From: DAIDJM01 sp964250215
Lineage (GTDB): Bacteria; Pseudomonadota; Alphaproteobacteria; Acetobacterales; Acetobacteraceae
DNA: 5,807 bases
NCBI GenBank assembly: GCA_964250215.1
Contig: CAXUEX010000170.1
Coordinates: forward strand, 1-5,807
Reading direction: 5' to 3'
In this document: in pieces, positions 5,111 to 5,807 of the stretch
Position numbering within the stretch: position 1 is the first letter of the stretch
How the letters are laid out: every line of letters begins with the position of its first letter
Notes under the pieces: model-generated
Told to the model about the DNA's origin: nothing
What the model saw: the letters and a program-made list of their open reading frames with translations, nothing else
Database searches by the model: none
Position numbers and translations under genes: made by a program

Positions 5111-5807
5111 TAATCCGCGGCTGCCGCCTCCGGCGCCCGCATCCGGTAGCCGATGCCCGGTTCCGTCCCCAGCAGCCCGCTGGCCTCGCCCAGCTTCTGT
5201 CGCAGATGGCCGACATACACCCGCAGATACTGCACGTCCTCAATATGCGCCGGCCCCCACACCGAGGCCAGAATCTGCCGATGCGTCAGCACCCGCCCGG
5301 CATGGCGCAGCAGCACCACCAGCAGATCGTACTCGCGCGGCGTAAGCGTAACATTCCGGCCGCACACCGCTACCGACCGGTGCTCCAGGTCCACCCGCAG
5401 CGGCGGCAGCTCGAAAACCGGATTGGTCTCCTGGCTCTGCACCGTGCGCAGCGCGGCACGTATCCGGGCCAGCAATTCCCCGGTGTCGAACGGCTTTTCC
5501 ACATAATCGTTCGCCCCCGCATCGAGCATGGCAATCTTCTCGGCCACCCGGTCGCGGGCCGACAAAATCAGCACCGGCGCGCCACAGAACCCGCGCAGCC
5601 GCCGCAGCACCTCCCTGCCCTCCATGTCCGGCAACCCGAGATCCAGCAGCACGCAGGCCGGCCCGTGCGCCGCCGCCAGCCGCAGCGCCTCCGCACCCGT
5701 CGCGGCGCTCTCCACCCGATAGCCGGAGGCCTGCAGCACCGGACGCAGCACCCGATGGATCTGCGTCTCGTCGTCCACCAGCAGCAGAAGCGCGCGCTCG
5801 GCATCCA
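5110..5807 (-). CDS. kdpE: KdpE-type OmpR-family response regulator (5' end at or just beyond right edge)
   Basis: The receiver domain opens LLLLVDDETQIHRVLRPVL. It contains the acidic pair in VDDE, the phospho-acceptor Asp in VLLDLGLPDMEG, the Ser of LILSARD and the Lys of YVEKPF. It is followed by an OmpR-type winged helix: LTPREYDLLVVLLRHAGRVLTHRQIL, then VQYLRVYVGHLRQKL and TEPGIGYRM. The YLRVY-x-GHLRQKL and TEPGIGYR segments are characteristic of KdpE, the cytosolic activator of the high-affinity K+ transporter operon kdpFABC, phosphorylated by the sensor kinase KdpD. An internal GTG at 5778 would cut into the receiver's first strand. The frame instead runs to the edge as (N)TG-GAT-GCC-GAG, so the start is probably a base triplet beginning at 5808, giving 232 residues. 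Under this model nearly the whole gene is present. kdpD would be expected to the right. KdpE is the best match but other OmpR members cannot be fully excluded. Confidence 0.88.
   Translation of the reverse strand, partial: DAERALLLLVDDETQIHRVLRPVLQASGYRVESAATGAEALRLAAAHGPACVLLDLGLPDMEGREVLRRLRGFCGAPVLILSARDRVAEKIAMLDAGANDYVEKPFDTGELLARIRAALRTVQSQETNPVFELPPLRVDLEHRSVAVCGRNVTLTPREYDLLVVLLRHAGRVLTHRQILASVWGPAHIEDVQYLRVYVGHLRQKLGEASGLLGTEPGIGYRMRAPEAAAAD

Noticed and set aside
1..5807. CRISPR array, tRNA, rRNA or insertion sequence
   Set aside because: No regularly spaced repeats, cloverleaf-like sequence, rRNA motifs or transposase domains were seen.

Overview
The window is GC-rich. Its recognisable families (a small XRE regulator coupled to DUF2285, a DUF736 remnant, and KdpE) point to an alphaproteobacterium and to the accessory part of an integrative/conjugative or island-type element beside a kdp locus. 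The organism call is inferred from gene families and base composition only.

Layout from left to right. (1) Positions 1-445, minus strand: a small XRE-type helix-turn-helix regulator translationally coupled (TGATG) to a DUF2285 protein that runs off the left edge. This pair is typical of alphaproteobacterial ICE control regions. (2) 446-884: about 440 bp with no convincing gene and a 14-bp perfect palindrome. (3) 885-2270, plus strand: a 461-residue protein of unknown function whose middle resembles a PD-(D/E)XK nuclease core without the usual lysine. (4) 2271-2464: a convergent intergenic gap with an 18-bp perfect palindrome. (5) 2465-4206 (possibly to 4302), minus strand: a two-gene overlapping operon, a DUF4365-type nuclease-like protein followed by a 408-residue uncharacterised protein with a probable C-terminal OB-like domain. 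(6) 4207-4562: non-coding debris and a clear Rho-independent terminator. (7) 4563-4866, minus strand: a DUF736 pseudogene with a frameshift and no 5' end. (8) 4997-5110: a 15-bp perfect inverted repeat and a second hairpin. (9) 5110 to the right edge, minus strand: a KdpE-type response regulator, probably complete except for the first base of its start codon.

How it fits together. The left pair probably controls element excision or transfer. The central convergent genes look like cargo; one DUF4365 protein and one nuclease-like protein suggest a defence or DNA-processing role, but no function is proven. The DUF736 remnant and hairpins mark a decayed edge between mobile cargo and a more chromosomal-looking kdp region. 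The best candidate for something undescribed is the DUF4365 + 408-residue protein operon facing the 461-residue protein.
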